Assembly (NCBI GenBank): GCA_016928455.1
Contig: JAFGKP010000077.1
Coordinates: 1-14,578 of the forward strand
Origin: Methanomicrobia archaeon
GTDB lineage: Archaea; Halobacteriota; Syntropharchaeia; Alkanophagales; Methanospirareceae
Length of the DNA stretch: 14,578 nt
Reading direction: 5' to 3'
Below, piece by piece: positions 5,695 through 12,504 of the stretch (the stretch's first letter is position 1; the number at the start of each line of letters is the position of its first letter). The notes beneath the pieces were generated by a model, which worked only from the letters and a program-made list of their open reading frames with translations, was not told the DNA's origin and did not search any database. A program made the translations under genes and the position numbers.

Positions 5695-6987
5695 TCACAG
5701 GAACAGAAAGATCCAGGCGTAGAGGATGAACACCGGGAAGAAATAGAGGCGCCAGGCCCAGCGGCTCCAGGCTCTCACCTCTTTTCCCTCGAGCGGTCTG
5801 ATGGGGAGCATCTCGTAGACCGCCATGATGAAGGCAAGATTGAATCCCGCAAACCCGAGTGCCCCTGCAAACCCTCCGCGATGAAGGAGGAGCCAGAAGA
5901 GCGCCACCATCACGATGCTGACCAGCGGGCCCACAAACGCGATCTTTCCTCGCTGCGCATCAGTTGCATCACCATAGATGAATGTCCGGCCCGGTATGGC
6001 GAAGACCGTGCCAAAGAGCACGGAGGTGATAGCCACGGAAATCATGCCAACGGGTGACATTCTGAATTCCGCCTCGATGCCAAACCGATGCGAGGCGAGG
6101 TCGTGGACGTACTCGTGAATGATCAGCACCAGGCCCGCGCCGAGTAGATATGCCGGGAGGTTCTGAACAAACTCCGAGATGCTGCTCTCAGCCCATGCCA
6201 TAAACAGCCCAAAGAAGACGAACGAGGCAGTGAGATGCATGAGCTCGATCTTGCTCAGGCCCAGTAGTGCACTCTTCGGGAACTGCTGCGGGGCCAGGCT
6301 TGGCCGCGTCTTCTCGAGCAGTAGTTCCTCGCTGATCTCCTCGGTCGCCGTCTTCGCGAACTCGCGGAGAAACGCGATGAGCTTGGGGAGTAACCATGCG
6401 AGGAAAATCCCCGTTGCTGCTGCTGCGGCCGGCACAGCTTCCGGCGGTAGCAGGGCCATCATGGGCACCCATTTATCAGGCACAAACGTGAAGCCGTAAA
6501 TCGTCCCACAGAGCACGCCCGAGCCGGCTGCTGTCGCATTCGATATTTCCATTACCACGACCCGCGGCTTGCTGGTCTTCCGCTCGAATTCAAAGAGGCC
6601 TGCCTCCGAGAGCGTGGCAGTGACACGATTATGGGTCGGCCCCCCGATCAAAACGAGGTTATAGTCGTAAATTGACCGTCCATTGTAGGTTGTTTCCGTA
6701 TCGCTGACCTGGGGCACGCCGGGGAACTCAGCCAGAATTATGGGATGATATCGCTGCTCAATAACATCAAGGCTCGAGCCAACCACGACAAGCGGGTCGG
6801 CTAGATTCCGGGAGAACGGATCGCCTTCAATGATAAGGAAGTCACTCTCGAGTTCCGCTTGATACTTCTGCAGTAACTGTGTTCGTACCTCATCATCTTC
6901 TGACTCATACTCGATCTGGGCAGCGGTGAGCGTGAGTATAAGCGCGAGCAAAAGCAGCACCAGTGCCGCGAATACCGTGCGCTTCAT
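5695..6987 (-). CDS. Membrane metalloprotease, site-2 protease (M50)-like, with N-terminal exported domain
   Basis: This 430-residue membrane protein probably cuts substrates within the membrane. Residues 1-23 form a signal peptide or anchor. Residues about 25-170 form an exported domain with VVVGSSLD and NLVLIGGPTHNRV, a pattern I associate with archaeal S-layer-type proteins, ending in KPRVVVMEISN. Six to seven membrane segments follow between about 185 and 430. Segment GLVLIIHEYVHDLASHRFG holds the HExxH zinc motif (His291-Glu292, His295). YEMLPIRPLEGKEV at 391-404 stands where S2P proteases have NxxPxxPLDG, with Glu replacing the usual Asp as possible third ligand. The ATG lies 26-33 bases from a TATA-like box (7013-7020, GTATTTAA on minus) with no ribosome-binding site, so the message is probably leaderless. 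Target unknown. Confidence 0.8.
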   Translation of the reverse strand: MKRTVFAALVLLLLALILTLTAAQIEYESEDDEVRTQLLQKYQAELESDFLIIEGDPFSRNLADPLVVVGSSLDVIEQRYHPIILAEFPGVPQVSDTETTYNGRSIYDYNLVLIGGPTHNRVTATLSEAGLFEFERKTSKPRVVVMEISNATAAGSGVLCGTIYGFTFVPDKWVPMMALLPPEAVPAAAAATGIFLAWLLPKLIAFLREFAKTATEEISEELLLEKTRPSLAPQQFPKSALLGLSKIELMHLTASFVFFGLFMAWAESSISEFVQNLPAYLLGAGLVLIIHEYVHDLASHRFGIEAEFRMSPVGMISVAITSVLFGTVFAIPGRTFIYGDATDAQRGKIAFVGPLVSIVMVALFWLLLHRGGFAGALGFAGFNLAFIMAVYEMLPIRPLEGKEVRAWSRWAWRLYFFPVFILYAWIFLFL

Positions 6988-7078
6988 GACTTATTAGAGT
7001 CGCGATAGGAAGTTAAATACTTATCTTACTTACGCAGTATGGCACATTTTATTGTCAGGACAAGGAGCCGTGTGTGAA
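6988..7078. promoter_or_regulatory. Divergent promoter region between the M50-like gene and ridA
   Basis: The stretch TTAAATAC at 7013-7020 can be read as a TATA box on the minus strand for the protease gene, placing transcription start at or next to its ATG. For ridA the plus strand has TTTTATTG at 7047-7054 and GGAG at 7063-7066, the latter 12 bases before the ATG at 7079. Confidence 0.45.
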
Positions 7079-7471
7079 ATGGCATATAGAAAAGAAGTAA
7101 TTATGACGCGCGAAGCGCCTCAGGCGATCGGGCCGTACAGCCAGGGGATCAAAATAGGCAACCTGCTCTTCTGTTCGGGTCAGATACCCCTCGATCCCGA
7201 AACGGGCGAGCTCGTGCGCGGCACCATTGAGGAGCAGACCCGTCGCGTGCTCGATAACCTCGGTGCAGTACTCCGGGAAGCGAATATGGATTATCGCGAC
7301 GTGGTGAGCGTCACGATCTTCATGACCACCATGGAGCACTTTGCGCAGATCAATCAGATTTACGCGGAATACTTCCGGGAGCACGCGCCGGCGCGCTGCG
7401 CGGTTGAGGTCTCGCGACTGCCGAAGGACGCGGGCGTGGAGATCGCGTTAATCGCCGTGAAGCCGGGATAA
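7079..7471 (+). CDS. ridA: RidA/YjgF/UK114 family reactive imine deaminase
   Basis: RidA hydrolyses reactive enamine/imine intermediates, such as 2-aminoacrylate, released by PLP enzymes, and protects other PLP enzymes from damage. The 130-residue protein starting MAYRKEV has APQAIGPYSQGIKIGNLLF, then FCSGQIPLDPETGEL, and the C-terminal signature PARCAVEVSRLPKDAGVEIA, in which the Arg is the substrate carboxylate-binding residue. The reading frame is open from a TTG at 7052, but the ATG at 7079 gives the family's usual length and follows GGAG. It points toward and nearly meets a PLP enzyme on the other strand and lies 2 kb from a cysteine desulfurase, which suits a housekeeping protective role. 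Its own job here is not specific. Confidence 0.95.
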   Translation: MAYRKEVIMTREAPQAIGPYSQGIKIGNLLFCSGQIPLDPETGELVRGTIEEQTRRVLDNLGAVLREANMDYRDVVSVTIFMTTMEHFAQINQIYAEYFREHAPARCAVEVSRLPKDAGVEIALIAVKPG

Positions 7472-7535
7472 CATAACGGAGTGGAGCATCAAATGCCGCT
7501 AAGACACGGGGGATGCGCTCTGGAAGGTCACTGCC

Positions 7536-8999
7536 TTACTGCTCAACAGGCCGTTGGTACCCGAAACGAGCGGCTGAGTGCGCGCGCCAATCGAGATCAC
7601 GCTGGAAGACGCCGTGTACATCTTCCCGCTGCACTACCAGTCGCGTCTCACCTGATTTCGTGACCAGCACTTTTGCAGGCCGCGGAAAAGAGTTCGTGGT
7701 CGCCGCGAAGAAATCAGCATAGGCGCCGGTATCATAGATAATCAAGTAATCACCCCGTTTCGGCCGGCCTTGCAGCGGATATTTGATCTGATAGAGCAGA
7801 TCGCCGGTAAAGCAGAGATTACCAGCGATAAACGTCTCGAACCGTTCACTCGATTCAGAGGTACTACCTGCGATCTCCACATGATGGAGCTGCTCGGGTA
7901 CAATAAGGTTCTGCGAATGGAGCTGGACGCCCGCATTAACATGGACGACGTTGTGCCCTTCCGGCGTGGTACCCACATGGCCGACCTGAACCACAGTCAC
8001 CTGGGCGTTGCCAACGATACTCCGCCCGGGCTCAATGACCACGCGTGGCGAGCCGAGCTCTTCCAGATGCTCCTTGAAGGACTTCCCTCCCGAGAGGCGC
8101 TCGGTGAAGAGTTGCTGAATGAAGCGATCAGGAGTGAACGGGCAGAACAGCTCTTCGGACTCCCAGTCGCCCGCGCAATTATACCCGAGCGGCTTATTCG
8201 CCCACGTAGTGACCGTTTGGGGATCGGCAATTGCGCGCTTCACTGCAGTCCACTCGTCTCTGTTGAGGTACGAGATCCCGCAGCCACCACCCAGATTCAG
8301 CTCGTGCACCGCAAAGCCGAGCGCATTCGCCTCCCTGGCGAGCGATATGAGCGTTTCGCACACCCGCTGGTATGCGGTAATATCAGTAATCTGCGACCCA
8401 AGATGCACCATCAGCCCATGAGGAACGAGATGTTCACGGGCCACCACCTGCTGAAAAACCGCCTGTGCGCGCCGAATGGGTATGCCAAACTTGCTCCACG
8501 CGCTGGAGGTCGTTATTGCAGGCGCAGTAATCGACGCGAGTGGAAACCCCGCGAGCCGCAGATTGACCTTCGCCTCCGCCCCCAGCTCACGCGCGAGTTC
8601 GTCGATAACCGCTAACTCTGCCTCGGGATCCGCGTTGATCACGATCCCCAGCTGTATGCAGGCTGTGAGGTACTTGTCGCTCTTGCAGTTGCCATTCGCC
8701 CGGATCTTCGCCGGCGGGATGCCCGCGTCGAGCGCGATCTGCAATTCGTACTCCGAGGCAACGTCTGCGCCCGCACCGCGTTCACTCAGAAGCTTGATAA
8801 TCGCGAAGGTCGTATTTGCCTTCACGGCATAGCAAATGAGATAATCGTCATAGACTGCAGCGAGCGCCGCGCGGTAGTGCTCATAATTCGCCTCGATGCT
8901 CGATTCTGAGAGCACATAGAGCGGCGTGCCATACTCACGCGCCAGCGCGATCATATCAATGTCGCGAACGGTTCGGTGCGCAGCATTCGACCGTGACAT
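7536..8999 (-). CDS. Fold-III PLP decarboxylase-like protein (LysA/ornithine decarboxylase family), divergent
   Basis: The protein (487 residues from the ATG at 8999) belongs to the alanine racemase-like/LysA family. YAVKANTT carries the PLP Lys60, GLMVHLGSQ and LNLGGGCGISYL bind PLP phosphate, and VIEPGRSIV is the conserved arginine loop. It is longer than diaminopimelate decarboxylase (about 420). It has an insertion rich in aromatic and acidic residues around WANKPLGYNCAGDWESEELF. The usual CES/CE pair reads LCFTGD, so the glutamate is missing, and RPxLYxAxH is replaced by QNLIVPEQLHHVEI. Classical LysA activity is therefore doubtful and the substrate is unknown. An upstream in-frame GTG at 9011 would add four residues. 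It follows the radical SAM-MoaD gene by 41 bases, so the two are probably co-transcribed. Confidence 0.82.
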   Translation of the reverse strand: MSRSNAAHRTVRDIDMIALAREYGTPLYVLSESSIEANYEHYRAALAAVYDDYLICYAVKANTTFAIIKLLSERGAGADVASEYELQIALDAGIPPAKIRANGNCKSDKYLTACIQLGIVINADPEAELAVIDELARELGAEAKVNLRLAGFPLASITAPAITTSSAWSKFGIPIRRAQAVFQQVVAREHLVPHGLMVHLGSQITDITAYQRVCETLISLAREANALGFAVHELNLGGGCGISYLNRDEWTAVKRAIADPQTVTTWANKPLGYNCAGDWESEELFCPFTPDRFIQQLFTERLSGGKSFKEHLEELGSPRVVIEPGRSIVGNAQVTVVQVGHVGTTPEGHNVVHVNAGVQLHSQNLIVPEQLHHVEIAGSTSESSERFETFIAGNLCFTGDLLYQIKYPLQGRPKRGDYLIIYDTGAYADFFAATTNSFPRPAKVLVTKSGETRLVVQREDVHGVFQRDLDWRAHSAARFGYQRPVEQ

Positions 9000-9040
9000 G
9001 TTCCCTACCACTTTATTCTGGAGTTACTTGTCCGGGGGAT

Positions 9041-10303
9041 TTACCCGCCACTCACCCAGGAAAGAATAACGAGTTCATCACCGCCATGAACTTCAGTCTG
9101 GAGCCCCTGCAACGTTCCGATTTCGAGCCCATTGCGGTACAGTGAGAAAGACCGTTTGAGGGTTACATGGCCATCCTTGCCGCCGACGTCCAGCACTTCA
9201 TCACGGAATTGTTCTCCATACTCCGATGACAACCGGCTTACAACCTCTGCTACCCTCATCGAGCCGTTGCAGGTCAGTTCTGTGGATTTTGTCTTCGTGA
9301 TCGCATGAAGCAAGCTGGTGAATTTCACGGTAATCGAGCCACCCTGTTTACCGTTTTCCCTGCGCGACCGTGCCTGCGACTCCGCATGCTCTGAGATACC
9401 GACCAGGCTGCGTCTGAGTTCTGCATCCCATGCTATCTTCTGCCAATCATCCAGCAAGTGCTCACGGGACGTATCAGCGCTCAACCATGCCAGCCGATCT
9501 TCCTTCTGGTCTTCCATGCTCCGTCGTTTCACCGTGAGGTCTGGATAGACCGTAATCCATGTTTTTTGCGGCGGCGGTGTGGGATATTCGCGATAACAAC
9601 TGCGACTGACGATCGCATTCGGGAGATAGTGTGCGGCAACGTCATATGCACGCTCCATCTCTTCAAGCGTGGGGCGGCGTGAGACGCGGTCTACCGCAAA
9701 GGTCGGTGCAAAGGGATTGATACGGTACGGGATATTCTCATTCACCGCGGCGAGGAACCGTGCGATCTGCTCGATCTCATCCAGATCCACGATCCCTGGG
9801 ATAAAGACCGTCTGCACAATCAGCGTAATACCGCTCGCATTCAACCGCTCGATCGCCCGGAGCACAGGTTTGCTCGATTTGCCGGTATACCACTGGTGCA
9901 GCTCCTCGGAGTATGCCTTCACATCCACGTGCGCCTCGGTCAAGCCCGCTTCTGTCAATTCAGGCACGTAACGCTCGTCCTCGCCCAGGGCGTAGCCATT
10001 GGTCATCAGCACGATCTTGGAGAACCCGCGCGTCTTCAAGCCGCGGACGAGCTGCACCAGATACACTTTATCGAGTGTAGGCTCGCCGCCGGTGATCATT
10101 GCCTCGCTGGGCAGCTCGCCGTAATAATCGAGACATGCGCGCTCCATTCGCGCGATGGCCTCTGCAGCGGTGAGCTGCGTCCCGCCTTCGTCACGTGCTG
10201 GCCTGAAGCAGCCCCGGCAGTGAAAATTGCAACCCCGGAGCATGAACCAGACGCGGGGCTCGATTTCTGAGAGCGTGAAATACTGCAATCCACGTGTATG
10301 CAT
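9041..10303 (-). CDS. Radical SAM enzyme fused to a C-terminal MoaD/ThiS-like sulfur-carrier domain
   Basis: Residues 1 to about 260 form a radical SAM core. MLRGCNFHCRGCFRP has the CxxxCxxC cluster motif (Cys25, Cys29, Cys32), MITGGEPTLD the SAM-binding GGE, and LMTNGYAL and AHVDVKAYSEE are typical strands. It resembles activating-enzyme (PflA-like) radical SAM proteins more than MoaA. A linker follows at about 275-318. Residues about 321-420 look like a beta-grasp MoaD/ThiS protein: SITVKFTSLLHAI, MRVAEVVSRLSSEYGEQF, the LYRNGLEI strand, GLQTEVHGGDELVIL, and the very last residues SWVSGG. A terminal Gly-Gly is what E1-like enzymes adenylate and thiocarboxylate. No E1 (MoeB/ThiF) gene is in view. 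The ATG lies 26-35 bases from CCTTATATTA with no ribosome-binding site, so the transcript is probably leaderless. Substrate unknown; Mo/W-cofactor, F430 or peptide modification are candidates. Confidence 0.85.
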   Translation of the reverse strand: MHTRGLQYFTLSEIEPRVWFMLRGCNFHCRGCFRPARDEGGTQLTAAEAIARMERACLDYYGELPSEAMITGGEPTLDKVYLVQLVRGLKTRGFSKIVLMTNGYALGEDERYVPELTEAGLTEAHVDVKAYSEELHQWYTGKSSKPVLRAIERLNASGITLIVQTVFIPGIVDLDEIEQIARFLAAVNENIPYRINPFAPTFAVDRVSRRPTLEEMERAYDVAAHYLPNAIVSRSCYREYPTPPPQKTWITVYPDLTVKRRSMEDQKEDRLAWLSADTSREHLLDDWQKIAWDAELRRSLVGISEHAESQARSRRENGKQGGSITVKFTSLLHAITKTKSTELTCNGSMRVAEVVSRLSSEYGEQFRDEVLDVGGKDGHVTLKRSFSLYRNGLEIGTLQGLQTEVHGGDELVILSWVSGG

Positions 10304-10401
10304 GATTACTTGGGATTATGACGGTGGGTAATATAAGGATGCAAAAAAAACGGCGCCTATCTTTTTTATACCACTGTACGAATAATAGAGTGGTGGACGG
10401 G
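10304..10401. promoter_or_regulatory. Divergent promoter region between the radical SAM gene and the rhodanese-like gene
   Basis: The minus strand has CCTTATATTA at 10329-10338, at the right distance for a leaderless radical SAM transcript. The plus strand has TTTTTATA at 10363-10370, about 32-39 bases before the ATG at 10402, giving a very short leader containing GGTGG. A poly-A tract lies at 10343-10350. Confidence 0.55.
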
Positions 10402-11265
10402 ATGATGAGACGCGTGTTTTCAATTGTGATGATCGGACTCGTACTGCTCGCTGCGTTCGCCAGTGGTGGCGCGCAAAACGGACCGGCCCCCGCCGCGTTA
10501 GAAGAGCACGGCCTGCGGATCCTCGAGCTGAGCACGGACAAGGACGTCTATTCCGCGCGGGAAGAAGTAGATATCTTCCTGTCGATTTACACACCGGCGA
10601 ACCTGAGCACGGCTGAAGTTAAGGTGACGGGCGTGAAGAGCTCAAAAGGCGTGTACTATGTCTCTTATTCGAGCAAGACCGCGCTCCAGGCAGGTGAAAA
10701 TACTATCACGTTCACGAAGACGCTGCCCTCATGCTCGAACTGCGCAGGTATAAAACAGGGTACCTATTTCATTGACGCCGCAGTCACCTATGGGAATGAG
10801 ACGGTCATGGCCACGCACAGCATCGCAATCACTTCTGCTGCGAATACCGTGATCCCGGTGAACGTCGAGGTTGAGGAGGTAAAGCGCTGGACGGATAACG
10901 CAGATGACGAGGTCGTGGTGGTTGATCTGCGGTCAGCGGAGGAGTATGACGCAGGGCATATCAAAGGTGCACGCTCCATTCCGCTCGATAATTTGAGCAA
11001 TCAGACAGCTGCATTGAACACGAGCAAGAAGATCGTGATCTACAGCGCAGACGGCAGCAACAGTTCGGTAGCGGGTACGCTGCTCATGGAGCAGGGATTC
11101 GAGCGGGTGTATCCGGTGATTGGCGGTCTGCAGACCTGGAACGAGAGCGGCTATGTGATGGTGACGAGAGCAGAAGAAACGCCAGCTGCGGAGCGGGAAT
11201 CCGAGCTCGCGCTGGCCATTGCGGCTTTGATGGCTGTTGCGTATGTGATACGGCGTCGGGGTTGA
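10402..11265 (+). CDS. Exported protein with an Ig-like domain and a degenerate rhodanese domain
   Basis: This 287-residue protein (from the first ATG of MMRRVFS) has a signal peptide (IVMIGLVLLAAFASGGAQ). A beta-rich domain at about 38-145 contains a CSNC pair (111-114). A rhodanese-like domain covers about 155-255, with VVVDLRSAEEYDAGHIKGARSIPL and VIGGLQTWNESGY. A final hydrophobic segment ends in RRRG, probably a C-terminal membrane anchor. The active-site loop reads VIYSADGSNSS. The catalytic cysteine (normally VVYCxxGxRS) is Ser215 and the arginine is Asn, so ordinary thiosulfate sulfurtransfer is unlikely. Many NxS/T sites fit an N-glycosylated outer-surface protein. The frame is open from 10318, but the TATA box at 10363-10370 and the signal peptide favour 10402. 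It faces a DsbD-like thiol protein, suggesting a shared extracytoplasmic redox role. Function unknown. Confidence 0.82.
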   Translation: MMRRVFSIVMIGLVLLAAFASGGAQNGPAPAALEEHGLRILELSTDKDVYSAREEVDIFLSIYTPANLSTAEVKVTGVKSSKGVYYVSYSSKTALQAGENTITFTKTLPSCSNCAGIKQGTYFIDAAVTYGNETVMATHSIAITSAANTVIPVNVEVEEVKRWTDNADDEVVVVDLRSAEEYDAGHIKGARSIPLDNLSNQTAALNTSKKIVIYSADGSNSSVAGTLLMEQGFERVYPVIGGLQTWNESGYVMVTRAEETPAAERESELALAIAALMAVAYVIRRRG

Positions 11266-11303
11266 CCGTGAGGTGATGAATCGACTGGTGGAACGCACAC
11301 GTG

Positions 11304-12428
11304 CTACAGAACCCCGAAGAGCATCGCAAACCCGATGGCGAGCATCAAGAGACCGCCGATGAGTTTCATGTACTTGCGCTTGCCCTTCCGCCACGCGTCA
11401 ACGTCCTCCGCGGACGTCTCCCGATAAACAACGACCAGAATAACGAAGAGCGGGAGCGCGTAGCAGAGGTTATAGATAATGAGGTAGAAGACCGTTTTTG
11501 TAGGAACGGAAGCCATCAGATCGAGCATGGCGAGATAGATAGGGCCGGTACAGGGCAGTCCGGCGATCGTTGAGAGAACGCCTAAAAGCACCGCCGCAGG
11601 GATTGAACCGTAGCGCGCAAGGTTGCCGAGCGTGGGCTTGATGAACGCAGGTATGGCCAGGGTGGACTTCTCACGCCAGAAATCGAGCACGTTAATGAGC
11701 CCGGCCGGGATGACGATCGCGATTATCATGGCACGCATGACTGGCGTAATGCCCGCGACAAGATAGAACTCCATGATCCCAAACCCCACAAGCATGTGCG
11801 TGACGAAGACCGTGGCAATGAACGTGATACCAATAATCAGTACGCCACGTTTCGACTTTATCATGAGCAGCGAGGCCAGCAGAACAATCAAAACGGCGAA
11901 CCCGCAGGGGTTGATGCCCTCGACCAGCGCCGTTCCGACAAGCATAAGAAGCAAAGAAGGATCGTTCGTCTCCTGTTCCTGATCGCCCGTTTCCCCTACC
12001 ACTGCAAGGGGATCAGGGCATTCGTGCTCCAAGCAGTACGCGATCTCAGTTGCAAGCCGCTCCTTCGTCAACTCATAGCCGATTAAGGCCGTCGTACCGA
12101 CGAATGCCGCTGGAATATCCACCGCAGGGGGGTTGTACGCCATAATGAACGTGTTAAAGAGGTCGCTGTTGCTTTCATTACGTGAGATCTCAAGCGTGTA
12201 CAGGTCAAGCTGCGGGTAGACCGCTTCAAGCGCTTCGATCTGCGGGGTTATCTCCCTGCAGTGTGCACAATCAGCACCGTAGAAATAATAGACCGGTACC
12301 GAGCCCTGTGCCGCTGCGCCTGAGAGTAGAACGAGTAGCGCAAGCAGAACGAGAACCTGAACAGGTACGCGGGTTATTCGTGTTTCAGCCATTCCGGTAT
12401 TTCGCCGCAGAGTCTTTACTTGTCTCAT
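11304..12428 (-). CDS. Exported thioredoxin-like domain fused to CcdA/DsbD-type membrane domain
   Basis: This 374-residue protein likely moves electrons across the membrane to reduce extracytoplasmic disulfides. After a signal/anchor (VQVLVLLALLVLLSGAAAQ) comes a thioredoxin-like domain. It has YFYGADCAHCREI with Cys54 and Cys57 in CxxC, and the cis-proline-like DIPAAFVG near 104-111. CLEHEC (132-137) follows, then a short acidic linker. A six-helix CcdA/DsbD-beta-like region from about 158 has the two characteristic cysteines in EGINPCGFAVL (Cys175) and AGLPCTGPIYLA (Cys293). The domain order, thioredoxin before the membrane domain, differs from E. coli DsbD, whose thioredoxin is C-terminal. 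The chosen ATG (12428) has GGAG 10 bases upstream. Another ATG at 12392 is possible. The longer frame to 12632 would overlap ycaO and is rejected. It converges with the rhodanese-like gene. Confidence 0.87.
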   Translation of the reverse strand: MRQVKTLRRNTGMAETRITRVPVQVLVLLALLVLLSGAAAQGSVPVYYFYGADCAHCREITPQIEALEAVYPQLDLYTLEISRNESNSDLFNTFIMAYNPPAVDIPAAFVGTTALIGYELTKERLATEIAYCLEHECPDPLAVVGETGDQEQETNDPSLLLMLVGTALVEGINPCGFAVLIVLLASLLMIKSKRGVLIIGITFIATVFVTHMLVGFGIMEFYLVAGITPVMRAMIIAIVIPAGLINVLDFWREKSTLAIPAFIKPTLGNLARYGSIPAAVLLGVLSTIAGLPCTGPIYLAMLDLMASVPTKTVFYLIIYNLCYALPLFVILVVVYRETSAEDVDAWRKGKRKYMKLIGGLLMLAIGFAMLFGVL

Positions 12429-12504
12429 CGAGGTTTCGCTCCGGCCTCGCACCTGCCCCGCCCTTTCACTTATATCCTGGAAGACTAAGTACCTATTAGG
12501 CAGC
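12429..12504. promoter_or_regulatory. Shared divergent promoter of the DsbD-like gene and ycaO
   Basis: A single AT-rich element, CACTTATATCC at 12467-12477, reads as a TATA box on both strands. On plus it lies about 28-35 bases before the ycaO ATG at 12505, which has no ribosome-binding site, suggesting a leaderless transcript. On minus it gives a leader of about 17 bases for the DsbD-like gene, with GGAG before the ATG at 12428. Confidence 0.55.

Noticed and set aside
7052..7078. TTG start for RidA adding nine residues
   Set aside because: The family begins close to the MAYRKEV position, and GGAG lies between the TTG and the ATG at 7079.
7770..8615. Long open frame of 281 codons on the plus strand, opposite the PLP enzyme
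   Set aside because: It is fully antisense to a gene with clear PLP motifs, its translation has no recognisable domain, and high-GC codon bias commonly opens such frames.
9041..10303. Identification of the radical SAM enzyme as Mmp10 (McrA arginine methylase) or MoaA
   Set aside because: The Cys motif context, length and the ubiquitin-like C-terminal domain do not fit Mmp10. MoaA's second C-terminal cysteine cluster is not evident.
10318..10401. Upstream start for the rhodanese-like protein
   Set aside because: A TATA box lies inside this stretch and the signal peptide begins at MMRRVFS, so transcription probably starts after 10318.
10402..11265. Active rhodanese sulfurtransferase
   Set aside because: The active-site cysteine is replaced by serine and the loop arginine is missing.
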